The notes beneath the pieces are model-generated. The model had not been told where the DNA came from, searched no databases, and was given only the letters and a program-made list of their open reading frames with translations. Positions 17,102 to 25,705 of a DNA stretch of 64,000 nt are shown piece by piece. A program made the position numbers and the translations under genes. How positions within the stretch are numbered: the stretch's first letter is position 1; each line of letters begins with the position of its first letter. Source of the DNA: CALINF01 sp039990395 (lineage in GTDB: Bacteria > Pseudomonadota > Gammaproteobacteria > Pseudomonadales > Halieaceae); NCBI GenBank assembly GCA_039990395.1, contig JBDXFZ010000146.1, forward strand, positions 372,001 through 436,000, given 5' to 3'.

Positions 17102-17833
17102 TTACCACTTTTCTATCCAGGGGCGGATATCAAGTTCGAAGGACCACGCATTGCGAGGCTGCTCGTGCAATTGTAGATAGGCGGTGGCCAGGTCATCGGG
17201 GTTAACAATGCCATCGCGTGTTTTGAGCTCCTTACTGTCTGGGAAATTTTCCAATATCCAAGCAGTATCCACCGCGGCGTCGATCACAACGTGTCCAACA
17301 TGTATGTTTTTTGGCCCTAGCTCGCGCGCCATGCTCTGTGCGAGCGCTCTTAAGCCATGCTTTGCACTGGCAAACGCGGCGAATCCAGCTCCACCGCGAA
17401 CACTGGCTGTTGCTCCTGTAAACAGAATTGTACCCCTGCTCCTTTCTATCATATACCGGGTTGCTTCGCGCCCTGTGAGAAAGCCCCCAAGACATGCCAT
17501 CTCCCAGATCTTGCGAAACTTGCGAGTGGATGTATCCAGAATGCTCATGGGCACATTGGCTCCCACATTAAAGATCACGGCAGCCAATGGGCCAATGTCA
17601 TGCTCAATGTGTTTGAACAGCGCTTCAACGGCTAGTTCCTCACGTGCGTCACAGCTGAATGCGTGAATCGGGTGCCCTGCGCTCGCCATCTCCGCTACCA
17701 GCGGCTCAAGCTTGTCTACATTGCGCCTCGCCGCGCACACGGTATAGCCTGCTTCGGCGAACTTGCGGACAATTGCACTGCCAATAGCATCGCCAGCTCC
17801 CATTACCAGTACCGTTTCACTGAGTTGTGACAT
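17102..17833 (-). CDS. SDR-fold protein lacking the catalytic tyrosine
   Basis: A 243-residue Rossmann-fold short-chain dehydrogenase/reductase. The start is placed at ATG 17833, which has GAGAAAG upstream; an in-frame TTG at 17890 lacks support. The cofactor loop VMGAGDAIGSAI and the NVG motif (89-91) are present. The expected YxxxK is FASAK (F154, K158), and the position 13 residues before F154 is Ala (the nearest Ser is 144), so classical Ser-Tyr-Lys chemistry is missing. I recall similar GATAS...FAAFASAK proteins as a coherent subgroup, so this is not a damaged gene. Function unknown. Confidence 0.75.
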   Translation of the reverse strand: MSQLSETVLVMGAGDAIGSAIVRKFAEAGYTVCAARRNVDKLEPLVAEMASAGHPIHAFSCDAREELAVEALFKHIEHDIGPLAAVIFNVGANVPMSILDTSTRKFRKIWEMACLGGFLTGREATRYMIERSRGTILFTGATASVRGGAGFAAFASAKHGLRALAQSMARELGPKNIHVGHVVIDAAVDTAWILENFPDSKELKTRDGIVNPDDLATAYLQLHEQPRNAWSFELDIRPWIEKW

Positions 17834-17961
17834 GTCAGCTTTCTCGTCTTGGAAACGTTTTAATGTAGAGCCCAAGTCAGAAGGTGGCAAGTAGCCAGTC
17901 TATTGTTCTCAGGTTTGTGCGCGGCATGAGTCAATGGCCACATGACATTCTGCGTATTGTG

Positions 17962-19497
17962 TCATGGGTAGCTGTAGCTCGATTGCAGGCCGAGAGGGAT
18001 GCCTATTTGCCAGTAAACCAATAAAAACGCTGTCCAGCAGATGATGAAAGTCACGGAGTAGGGCAACATCAAGGCTGTGACGGTACCGATGCCGGTTGTC
18101 TTTATGTATCGCTGGCAGTAAACAACAACCAGCGGAAAGTAGGGCATAAGCGGTGTAATGATATTGGTCGTAGAGTCGCCTACTCGATAGGCCGCCTGTG
18201 TCAGGTCGGGAGAGATGCCCAGCTCCATGAGCATAGGTACAAAGATGGGGGCTAGTAGCGCCCACTTGGCGGAGGCGGAACCCACAAATAGGTTTAGTAA
18301 ACCGGTTAGCGCAACTATGCCGGCTATAGTCATCGCAGCCGGCAATCCCAGAGCCTTCAGCGCTGCAGCGCCTTCAAGGGCAAGTAGCACGCCAAGGTTT
18401 GATTGCGAAAAAGCAAAAATGAATTGCGCTATGAAGAACATGATGACCAGATAGTAGGCCATGCTGTGCATTGCTTTGGTCATACCTTCAATGATGTCTC
18501 GGGAGCTTTTCACGGTACCGGCCTTGATGCCGTAGACGACTCCAGGTAATAGAAACAGGACGAAGATCAGTGGCACGATAGAACCCATTAGAGGCGCTCC
18601 CAGCTCGGTCAGTGAACCCGTGGGACCACGCCAAGCCGACTCGGCGGGTGAAGCGCTTACCACCAATGCAATGATGCCGGCGACCATGGCTAGCAGGGCT
18701 ACTCTCAGAGCGCTGCGCTCAAGTGGCTGTAGCGGCTCCATCGTCGGCAGGTCCTCGAGGTCATTGTCGAGTTCACTCGAGATCAGACGTGGCTCAACAA
18801 CTCTGTCAGTGATAAACCAGCCCAACACCACAATGAGTAACGACGAAGATGCGGTGAAGAAGAAATTATTGAGAGGGTTTAGGGTGATGTCACCATCTAT
18901 TATCTGTGCGCCCGATTGCGAGATGCCCTGTAGCATGGGATCGATCGCAGAGGGGATAAAATTGGCGGAAAAGCCGCCTGAAACCCCGGCGAATGCTGCA
19001 GCTATACCCGCCAGGGGGTGGCGGCCGGCGGCATAAAAAATGACTCCGCCCAAGGGGATGACTAGCACGTAACCCGCGTCCGCCGCAGTATGACTGACGA
19101 TACCTACAAGGATGATCATAGGGGTTAAGAGCCAGCGCGCCGTAACGCTCATCATGGCGCGCAGGCCGGTGTTGATAAAGCCGGTGTGCTCGGCAACACC
19201 AATGCCCAACATCGCGACGAGCACTACACCAATCGGGTGAAAGTGAGCAAAGTTTTTCACCATGGACGCAAAGAAAAACGTCATGGAAGTGCCCGACAGC
19301 TGATTCACTATTTGCAGTGGCTCGCCGGTTCGGGGGTCGGCAACGCCGTAATCGAAATAGGATAACAGCCACGACAGAACCCAGACGGCAACAAGCAGGG
19401 CAATGAACAAGACTGCCGGGTCGGGTAATTTATTGCCGATGCGCTCGACTGCCGCCAGACTACGCTGGGTAAAACTTTGAGAATTTGTATCTGTCAT
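17962..19497 (-). CDS. AbgT-family transporter
   Basis: A 511-residue inner-membrane protein of the AbgT/MtrF family (p-aminobenzoyl-glutamate uptake or sulfonamide efflux in characterised members). Family marks are the N-terminal LAAVERIGNKLPDPAVLFI, the re-entrant segment HTAADAGYVLVIPLG, GGFSANFIPSAIDPMLQG and VGDSTTNIITPLMPYFPL. GGAGGAG lies upstream of the ATG. Length and helix content are normal. It is followed leftward by the SDR after 128 bases. Whether it acts in folate salvage or drug efflux is not decidable here. Confidence 0.9.
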   Translation of the reverse strand: MTDTNSQSFTQRSLAAVERIGNKLPDPAVLFIALLVAVWVLSWLLSYFDYGVADPRTGEPLQIVNQLSGTSMTFFFASMVKNFAHFHPIGVVLVAMLGIGVAEHTGFINTGLRAMMSVTARWLLTPMIILVGIVSHTAADAGYVLVIPLGGVIFYAAGRHPLAGIAAAFAGVSGGFSANFIPSAIDPMLQGISQSGAQIIDGDITLNPLNNFFFTASSSLLIVVLGWFITDRVVEPRLISSELDNDLEDLPTMEPLQPLERSALRVALLAMVAGIIALVVSASPAESAWRGPTGSLTELGAPLMGSIVPLIFVLFLLPGVVYGIKAGTVKSSRDIIEGMTKAMHSMAYYLVIMFFIAQFIFAFSQSNLGVLLALEGAAALKALGLPAAMTIAGIVALTGLLNLFVGSASAKWALLAPIFVPMLMELGISPDLTQAAYRVGDSTTNIITPLMPYFPLVVVYCQRYIKTTGIGTVTALMLPYSVTFIICWTAFLLVYWQIGIPLGLQSSYSYP

Positions 19498-19571
19498 GAC
19501 GTCGCCGCTCCTCCAATCATTGAAGGAGTCTACGATGCCATAACCCGAGAGACAATCTCCGCGGGCGGAAG

Positions 19572-20216
19572 TTAGTCTTGATTTAGTTCTCGGGGAGGTA
19601 GATCAGGCTTGGCGTACGCCATTCGTTTGACACGGCGGGTCTCATGATAGCTATCGAGACCACTCAGGGCTACGGAGCCGGCAGCTTCTATATCGATAGA
19701 GCCGTCTTCTGCAAAACAATCCTGTGGTGCGTGCGCGTGTACGATTTCTCCGATCACCAGATGGGTCTGGTTCAACGCAATGGTTTGTTGGTCTCGCAAC
19801 TTTAGACCGATGCGAATAGCCGCCTGCTGTACAAAAGGTGCGTCAAAGCCCTCAATCCAGAGTTCGCTGAGTCCTGTGGCCGCAAACTCCGAAGTGTCTC
19901 GTGGGTAGCGAGCAGCTGTCTGGTGCGCTGCCTCCACAATGTTGGCGCTGACGTGATTGATGGTGTAAACACCGGTCTCCAGAATGTTTTCCAGCGTGTG
20001 TCTTTCGACCGGATTGGGACGTATCACCAGCGCCAGCAGTGGTGGGTGCGAGCCCAAGTGCACGACAGAGCTCATGATCGCCAGATTCGAGTGTCCGGCT
20101 GCGTCTGCTGTGCCAACCAAATTAGCGGGCTTGAAACCTGTGATGGAGTTGATAAATGCAGCGCGTTCCTTTTTATCCATTAACGCTATGGACTCTGTGT
20201 CATGATACAGGGTCAT
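19572..20216 (-). CDS. Flavin reductase-like FMN-binding protein
   Basis: A 214-residue split-barrel flavoprotein of the flavin reductase/DIM6 family. Residues around INSITGFKPANLVGTADAAG and HPPLLALVIRPN form the FMN-binding barrel. ATG 20216 is chosen over an earlier in-frame start because it has GGAGGATC ahead and overlaps the stop of the DCC gene as ATGA. Family members reduce FMN with NAD(P)H or bind it as cofactor. Pairing with a DCC thiol-redox protein suggests a small redox unit, which is inference. Confidence 0.84.
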   Translation of the reverse strand: MTLYHDTESIALMDKKERAAFINSITGFKPANLVGTADAAGHSNLAIMSSVVHLGSHPPLLALVIRPNPVERHTLENILETGVYTINHVSANIVEAAHQTAARYPRDTSEFAATGLSELWIEGFDAPFVQQAAIRIGLKLRDQQTIALNQTHLVIGEIVHAHAPQDCFAEDGSIDIEAAGSVALSGLDSYHETRRVKRMAYAKPDLPPRELNQD

Positions 20217-20563
20217 GAGGAGATCCTCCCGGAACCATAAAGGCGATTGTAGCGCCACAAGGCCCAGCGCTCGTAACACCAGCTCGCGACAGGTTTAATC
20301 AGTGGCCATTGCATCCAGCTGAAGAGCGCGCCGTACCGTGTATGCTGCCAGGCCGCCACGTTTGCATCCACTCCTGTCAGCAGCTTGTCGTCTGCTGTTC
20401 GCAGGTGCAGATTTTTTAGTAGCTCATCCCTGTTTGGCAGGGTGTCGTCATTTACGGAGTGGATATCGCACAGCGCGAGGTCGTCTCCGCCAAGTTTCTC
20501 GAGCCGGGCAATTTCGCGCATGCACAGGTCGCAGCGGCCATCGTAGTAGAGAGTATCAGTCAT
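20213..20563 (-). CDS. DCC-family (DUF393) thiol-disulfide oxidoreductase-like protein
   Basis: A 116-residue thioredoxin-fold protein with the defining motif YYDGRCDLCMREI near the N terminus (D8, C11, C14) and later LTGVDANVAAWQ. The C-terminal half has hydrophobic/aromatic helices (WMQWPLIKPVASWCYERW). Its activity is presumed thiol-disulfide exchange. Its stop overlaps the flavin reductase start by four bases. Confidence 0.85.
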   Translation of the reverse strand: MTDTLYYDGRCDLCMREIARLEKLGGDDLALCDIHSVNDDTLPNRDELLKNLHLRTADDKLLTGVDANVAAWQHTRYGALFSWMQWPLIKPVASWCYERWALWRYNRLYGSGRISS

Positions 20564-20721
20564 GAGCCTTCAGCAAAGCGTGGGTAAGGTGTTGATTGTA
20601 CGGCTATCTGGGTAACATAGATGTGCCACTTCTTGACACCTGACTGCTGGTTTGCAACTTTCAGCTGTGGTATTGATAGCGGTGTGGAAAGCTTGATGCC
20701 CTGGTCGGGCAGGAGGTGGTC

Positions 20722-21918
20722 ATGAATGTTTCGCTTGCTTTCAGATATTGTCTTTCACGAGCGCTATTGGTCGCATTATCTGCCGGCCTGTTAGCGTGTG
20801 CTAATACCGAGCAATATCCTGACATTGCCGAGGTTGAACCGGTTCATTTCACCGACTACGCAGAGTTTGGTGCCCGGCCCCCGATTCCCGGTAGAGAAGA
20901 CATTTTTTATCTCACTGATGAGCAGCAAGTTGAGTTTCTAGCGTACTTCGAATCGCATGAACAGGCTCATGTAGATCCACACAAGCGGGTCACCAACTAT
21001 CTGCAGCGTTTCGGCAAGGTATTTAACTACGATGGAGATACCTTTAATGCGCAAACAACGCTCGCTGAAAAAAGTGGCAACTGTATGTCGATGGCAGTGC
21101 TGACGACTGCGCTATCTCAGGTCGCTGGCGTTGAGGTTGGCTATCAACTGGTTGACTCTATCCCGGTCTATGAACTGGACGACAATTTGGCATTTAAAGG
21201 CCAGCATGTGCGTAGCTACTTGTATGACCCAAGCTACGTACCCGACAACGCGTTCATGATCATTCGCCGCCCCGGCATTATCGTTGACTATTTTCCGTCG
21301 GGAAGAGAGCACTTTATCGGCAATGTTAGCGAGGATGAGTACGTGGCCATGTTTTATCGCAACAAGGCTGCCGGTGCGATGTCAGACGGGAATCTGAACG
21401 AGGCCTACTGGATGATTCAGGAGTCATTTCTACACGCCCCGGATCACCCTGACGGTATAAATATGATGGCCGTTCTTCACCGTCGAGCGGGTGACGCAGT
21501 CCGAGCTGAGAGTCTTTATCAGTACGGGATTGGTATTACGGAAGAGAACGTGACGCTACTCAAAAACTATCGCAATATGCTGCGTTCTCAAGGCAGGGAG
21601 CAAGAAGCGCAAGCTATTGAGGCAACCCTGCATACCATGGAAGACCCTAGCCCCTTTAACTGGCTGAGCTTGGCGCAGGAAGCCTACAGCGAGCAAAACT
21701 ATGCCTTATCTCTAAAAATGTATGACAAGGCGCTCGAGGTCGCTCCCTACCTCAAAGATGCTCACATGGGCAAAGTGCGGTCTCAGGTGATGCTTGGCCG
21801 GATTGATGAAGCGGCGGACTCACTCGATACCCTGACGGAGTATGTGTATGAACCCGAGGAAAAATCCATGTACGTCGCCAAGATGACTACGCTGCGAAAC
21901 TATGTTGTGGAAAACTGA
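20722..21918 (+). CDS. Transglutaminase-like and TPR-containing lipoprotein
   Basis: A 398-residue predicted lipoprotein: lipobox LLAC ends the signal at about residue 26. ATG 20722 has AGGAGG five bases upstream. Residues about 60-200 look like a transglutaminase-type cysteine protease core (AEKSGNCMSMAVLTTAL with the Cys, and a His in RSYLYDPSY or nearby). Residues about 210-390 contain tetratricopeptide-like repeats (AYWMIQESFLHAPDHPDGINM; LAQEAYSEQNYALSLKMYDK). The 2-oxoglutarate oxygenase gene begins three bases after its stop. Role unknown; envelope protein maturation or assembly is plausible. Confidence 0.78.
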   Translation: MNVSLAFRYCLSRALLVALSAGLLACANTEQYPDIAEVEPVHFTDYAEFGARPPIPGREDIFYLTDEQQVEFLAYFESHEQAHVDPHKRVTNYLQRFGKVFNYDGDTFNAQTTLAEKSGNCMSMAVLTTALSQVAGVEVGYQLVDSIPVYELDDNLAFKGQHVRSYLYDPSYVPDNAFMIIRRPGIIVDYFPSGREHFIGNVSEDEYVAMFYRNKAAGAMSDGNLNEAYWMIQESFLHAPDHPDGINMMAVLHRRAGDAVRAESLYQYGIGITEENVTLLKNYRNMLRSQGREQEAQAIEATLHTMEDPSPFNWLSLAQEAYSEQNYALSLKMYDKALEVAPYLKDAHMGKVRSQVMLGRIDEAADSLDTLTEYVYEPEEKSMYVAKMTTLRNYVVEN

Positions 21919-21921
21919 CAG

Positions 21922-22614
21922 GTGATCAACACCAATCTGGATCTCGATGCGATCACCGAGAGCTATAGGCTGGACAGCCGCGTGCGCATCGACAATTTTC
22001 TGACGGACGATGCGGCCAGTCGAATACTTGACAGTCTCACAGGCGAAGTAAAATTTGAGCGAATCTTTTTCTACCTTGGCCGATTCCATGTTTTTTCAGA
22101 TGAGCAGTTGGCCCAGCTTTCAGAGGCAGAACGTGCGGATATGGAGCAGGGTTTGCTGGATCAGGCAGCTCAGGGCGTTGGTTTTGACTATCGCGCTTTG
22201 CGTATGGATGAGGCCCATCGCTCTCAAGCTCCACAAGTCCTGCAGGATCTTTTCGGTGCGATGCAAAGCGCTGAGCAGCTTGCACGGGTTCACCGACTTA
22301 GCGATATACCGGTGATATCTGCCGATGGACAATTTACCCGTTACGGTCCGGGCAATTTCCTGACTCGGCATTCTGACCGGGTCGTACAGGAGCGACGCCG
22401 AATAGCCTATGTGCTAAATCTTACACCCCGCTGGCATCCTGACTGGGGTGGCATGTTGCAGTTTTTTGAGCAAAGCGGTGTGCCCCGTGACGCTTGGGAG
22501 CCTCGCTTCAACAGTCTTTCTTTATTTGATGTATCGCATATACATTCAGTGACTTACGTCACGCCGTTCGCAGCTGGTTCTCGCTTTGCCTTAACCGGCT
22601 GGTATCGCGACTAG
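21922..22614 (+). CDS. 2-oxoglutarate/Fe(II) oxygenase, prolyl-4-hydroxylase-like
   Basis: A 230-residue double-stranded beta-helix oxygenase. The iron triad reads H150-x-D152 in TRHSDRV and H208 in HIHSVTYV; 2-oxoglutarate is held by R221 in SRFALTGWYRD. The strand phrase RRIAYVLNLTPRWHPDWGG is typical of the proline 4-hydroxylase/Tpa1-like group, whose known members hydroxylate peptidyl proline. GTG 21922 lies three bases after the lipoprotein stop with a poor ribosome site, so coupling is likely. Substrate unknown. Confidence 0.86.
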   Translation: MINTNLDLDAITESYRLDSRVRIDNFLTDDAASRILDSLTGEVKFERIFFYLGRFHVFSDEQLAQLSEAERADMEQGLLDQAAQGVGFDYRALRMDEAHRSQAPQVLQDLFGAMQSAEQLARVHRLSDIPVISADGQFTRYGPGNFLTRHSDRVVQERRRIAYVLNLTPRWHPDWGGMLQFFEQSGVPRDAWEPRFNSLSLFDVSHIHSVTYVTPFAAGSRFALTGWYRD

Positions 22615-22638
22615 TTCTTGACCTGATCTTATTGGAAG

Positions 22639-22664
22639 CCTTGGGCCCAATCTCGGGCCCAAGG
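22639..22664. terminator. Hairpin between convergent genes
   Basis: CCTTGGGCCC (22639-22648) pairs perfectly with GGGCCCAAGG (22655-22664) around a 6-base loop. It lies between the rightward oxygenase and the leftward flavin oxidoreductase and probably ends transcripts from both sides, although neither side has a long T-run. Confidence 0.6.
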
Positions 22665-22688
22665 TCTGATTCAACGGTGATGCAGGGC

Positions 22689-23630
22689 CTAGTCCGCCAG
22701 GTATTGTGACGCCAGACTCCCGATGGTGTCGAAAAACTCTTCTTTAATCTCGCTGAGAATCTGCGCGGCAGGTTTGATGGTATCGATGCGACCACAAACT
22801 TGCCCCGTCAAGGGTATGGCAGCCTCCATGTCACCACCAAAATAGAGATCCTGTGGCTTGCCGAATTCAGCCATAGCATTGACCTCAGGATTTTTCTCAA
22901 GCGCAGAGGTTTTCTCAGTACGCAAGGCACGTAGGCCGGGCGACTGGAAGCGATTGAGAAACACGGTGTCTGTTTCTTGCGCATCCACAATCGCATTCTT
23001 CCAGTTCTCGTGTACCGGGGACTCTGCCGCCGAAACCATGCGCGTGCCCAGTTGAATACCCTCTGCGCCTAACGAGAATGCGGCGGCCATAGATTTGCCA
23101 TCAACAAGTCCGCCAGCGGCGATAATGGGTACGTCCACCCGTGAACGTACCAATGGCAACAGAACCATCGAGGCAACGTCACGTGGGTTTTTGAACCCTC
23201 CGCCTTCTCCGCCCTCTACAATCAATCCATCTACCCCATACTCAACGGCTTTGAGCGCTGCACCCAAATTTGGTACGACGTGAAACACTGTCAGCCCCGC
23301 CTTTTTTAGCTGCTCAGTGTATCGCTCGGGAGAGCCTGCCGACGTAGAGACGAAGCGTACACCCTGATCGATTATAAATTGCGCGATATCCGGGTCGCGC
23401 ACAAATGCTTGGGCAATGTTCACGCCAAAAGGTTTGTCAGTTAATGTCCGCATCTTCTCGATTTCGCTGCGGATATTGTCCAGCTCCCCTGAAGACGTTT
23501 CGATAATGCCTAGGCCGCCGGCATTGGATACAGCCGACGCCAGTTGTGAACGCGCTATCCATCCCATTGGCGCTTGTACGATTGGCAGTTCAACGCCGGT
23601 CATTCTTGTTACCCGGTTATCAAATTTCAT
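22689..23630 (-). CDS. NAD(P)H-dependent flavin oxidoreductase (nitronate monooxygenase family)
   Basis: A 313-residue FMN-binding TIM barrel. Family marks are ELPIVQAPMGWIARSQLASAV at the start, SNAGGLGIIE, GGEGGGFK and IIAAGGLVDGKSMAAAFSLGAEGIQLGTRM (phosphate site). Characterised relatives oxidise alkyl nitronates or reduce enoyl-ACP (FabK). Substrate is not determinable here. It is monocistronic on the minus strand. Confidence 0.88.
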   Translation of the reverse strand: MKFDNRVTRMTGVELPIVQAPMGWIARSQLASAVSNAGGLGIIETSSGELDNIRSEIEKMRTLTDKPFGVNIAQAFVRDPDIAQFIIDQGVRFVSTSAGSPERYTEQLKKAGLTVFHVVPNLGAALKAVEYGVDGLIVEGGEGGGFKNPRDVASMVLLPLVRSRVDVPIIAAGGLVDGKSMAAAFSLGAEGIQLGTRMVSAAESPVHENWKNAIVDAQETDTVFLNRFQSPGLRALRTEKTSALEKNPEVNAMAEFGKPQDLYFGGDMEAAIPLTGQVCGRIDTIKPAAQILSEIKEEFFDTIGSLASQYLAD

Positions 23631-23716
23631 GCGCTTCCTTCTTGCTGTTGTTTTGTGTGTTGAGAGGGTGGCTATGTTAGCAGTTTATTTTACTGAAACA
23701 TGATCTATGACTTGCG

Positions 23717-24727
23717 TCATGGAGAATGTGTTTCTGCTTTGCCAAGTGGAGGGTTATGGGTAATCACGCTGAACCGGCCGAAATCGTATTCCCGAGCGCC
23801 ATCTGTCTCTACATACTTAACGTCTCCCGCAAGGATGCTTTGCATTGCGTCATCCAGTCGGCCGAGGTAGCTAGCTTCTGCAGTAGGTACATTGTGGGAA
23901 GTCACTAGAGTGTCTACCAAGGGTTGGAAGCTGCGCAGCTTAGCCGCACTGGTCACGTAGTCTTGAAAGTTACTGCCCTGAAGGTGGCTGTACAGCGGAG
24001 CAAGATAAAAGGTATCTCCGGTGAACAGCATGCGATTGTGCCGGTCAAGCAAGCTGATGCCATCGGGTGCGTGGCCGGGGGTAAAAATGACTTCCAGGCT
24101 GACGCCACCTAAGTCGATTTGCATACCTTCTTGCACGTAGCCTTCAAACTCCCAGGCCTTGCTTGTGTAGCTATTTGCATCGAAACCCGGTGGCGTAGGT
24201 TTCCATATCCAACCAGCTTGCACAGCTTCCGACACCACGTCGTGACTTAAGCCGTTCATGCGCTCACGACCAAATGCCGTATCGCGAGCCCAGCGCTGAT
24301 CGAACTGATAGTTACCCCCCACATGATCATAGTGGGTGTGTGAATTTAGAACCATGACATCGAGCGTCGTCAGTTGCTTCACTTCAGCTTGTATGTTGCC
24401 GATGCCAAGTCCTGTGTCGAACAGCAGTGCCCGCTCGGAACCCACAATCAGGAATGAGATGACTTCTTCAAACTGTCCTGGTTCGTAGAGAGCATATATG
24501 TGCGGACTTATCCGATAAATTTCAAACCAATTACCTACGGCTTTTAGACGCTCAAATTCTGTCCATTGAGGGTGCGGTTGCTTATCCCACCAGTTCTGCG
24601 TATCGGCGCCCCGGTTCTCAACCTCCTCATTGGCCAGCCCCTTTGTGGCAACAAGAAGGCACAGAGTCGCTATGGCGATAAGGCTAGCGACAAAGCGAAC
24701 TTTCGCGTAAACGGTGGTTGAAGTCAT
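23717..24727 (-). CDS. Secreted MBL-fold metallo-hydrolase
   Basis: A 336-residue metallo-beta-lactamase fold protein. ATG 24727 is used rather than an upstream in-frame start; it gives a signal peptide with hydrophobic core (FVASLIAIATLCLLVA) and cleavage near GLA-NEE. Zinc motif SHTHYDHVGG, then GHAPDGISLLD and FTGDTFYLAPLY are visible. The N-terminal QNWWDKQPHPQWTEFERL is family-specific. The substrate could be a lactone or other ester. It is divergent from the ThuA-like gene. Confidence 0.82.
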   Translation of the reverse strand: MTSTTVYAKVRFVASLIAIATLCLLVATKGLANEEVENRGADTQNWWDKQPHPQWTEFERLKAVGNWFEIYRISPHIYALYEPGQFEEVISFLIVGSERALLFDTGLGIGNIQAEVKQLTTLDVMVLNSHTHYDHVGGNYQFDQRWARDTAFGRERMNGLSHDVVSEAVQAGWIWKPTPPGFDANSYTSKAWEFEGYVQEGMQIDLGGVSLEVIFTPGHAPDGISLLDRHNRMLFTGDTFYLAPLYSHLQGSNFQDYVTSAAKLRSFQPLVDTLVTSHNVPTAEASYLGRLDDAMQSILAGDVKYVETDGAREYDFGRFSVITHNPPLGKAETHSP

Positions 24728-24801
24728 CTTTTCGAGCCTCGCACAGACAGTCAGTGCTTCATGGTATATTTGCGTAGTGTTCAAGTCGATTGGAGATTGT
24801 T

Positions 24802-25689
24802 ATGGCCGCCAGACGGGGAGGGTTCCTGCGTTTTATACGACGCCTTACCTTCGCGATTGCACTGTTGCTGGTAGCAGCGGGCGCGTACATTTACTCCATA
24901 GGCGCGTGGAATTTGGTGTTTCCAAGTACCGCGCACGACGAACGTCCACCCTATCTACCCGGCGATCTGCGCTCACCTGCAGTATTGGTTTTTAGCAAAA
25001 CCAACGGCTTCAGGCACGAAGAGGGTATTGCTGCGGGTACGGTTACGCTAGATTCAATCGGTATTGGCCGCGGCTGGGACATGTTCTTCACCGAAAATGG
25101 GGCTGTGTTCAACGATGAGCAGTTGTCCAACTTTGCTGCTGTAGTGTTTCTCAATGCTAGCGGGGATATGCTCAGTGTAAGCCAGGAGCAGTCGTTTGAG
25201 CGCTGGCTGGAGAATGGTGGTGGCTGGTTGGGTATACATGCGGCCGGCGATGGCTCGCAGCAGGACTGGCGCTGGTATATGGATACCTTGATCGGTGCCA
25301 ACTTTACGGCACACATTCTTGATCCACAGTTTCAAATAGCATCGGTTGTGACCGAAAACGTTGATCACCCTGCAGTGCAGGCATTACCGAGCGTTTGGGA
25401 TCATGAAGATGAGTGGTATTCATTCGATCGCTCTCCGCGCGTGAGTGGTTTTACCATACTGGCAACCGTCGATGAGGATTCCTACTCGCCGATTCAGAAG
25501 CTACCCTGGAAAGAGACGGATCTGCGCATGGGCGATCATCCTATAGCCTGGAGCACGTGCGTGGGCTCGGGGCGCGCCATGTATACCGCGCTGGGCCACA
25601 GTAAGAAGGCGTTTGATAACCCTGTTTTCAAGACCTTGCTTGGTGATGCGCTTGCCTGGCTGTTGGGCGAGCCAGCAGCAGGCTGTTAG
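24802..25689 (+). CDS. Membrane-anchored ThuA-like domain protein
   Basis: A 295-residue protein with one N-terminal transmembrane anchor (about 11-30) followed by a class I glutamine-amidotransferase-like ThuA domain: VLVFSKTNGFRHEEGIAAG at its start, GGGWLGIHAAGDG in the middle and RAMYTALGHSKKAFDNPVF at the end. ThuA proteins take part in uptake or oxidation of trehalose and related sugars. ATG 24802 follows GGAGATTGTT. The dehydrogenase gene follows 16 bases later, so they share a transcript. Confidence 0.82.
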   Translation: MAARRGGFLRFIRRLTFAIALLLVAAGAYIYSIGAWNLVFPSTAHDERPPYLPGDLRSPAVLVFSKTNGFRHEEGIAAGTVTLDSIGIGRGWDMFFTENGAVFNDEQLSNFAAVVFLNASGDMLSVSQEQSFERWLENGGGWLGIHAAGDGSQQDWRWYMDTLIGANFTAHILDPQFQIASVVTENVDHPAVQALPSVWDHEDEWYSFDRSPRVSGFTILATVDEDSYSPIQKLPWKETDLRMGDHPIAWSTCVGSGRAMYTALGHSKKAFDNPVFKTLLGDALAWLLGEPAAGC

Positions 25690-25705
25690 TCCGGAGCAGA
25701 TTGTC

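Noticed and set aside
17102..17833. Second halohydrin dehalogenase
   Set aside because: It keeps a glycine-type cofactor loop and the Lys, and lacks the T-X4-Y-X-G and S-X12-Y-X3-R motifs.
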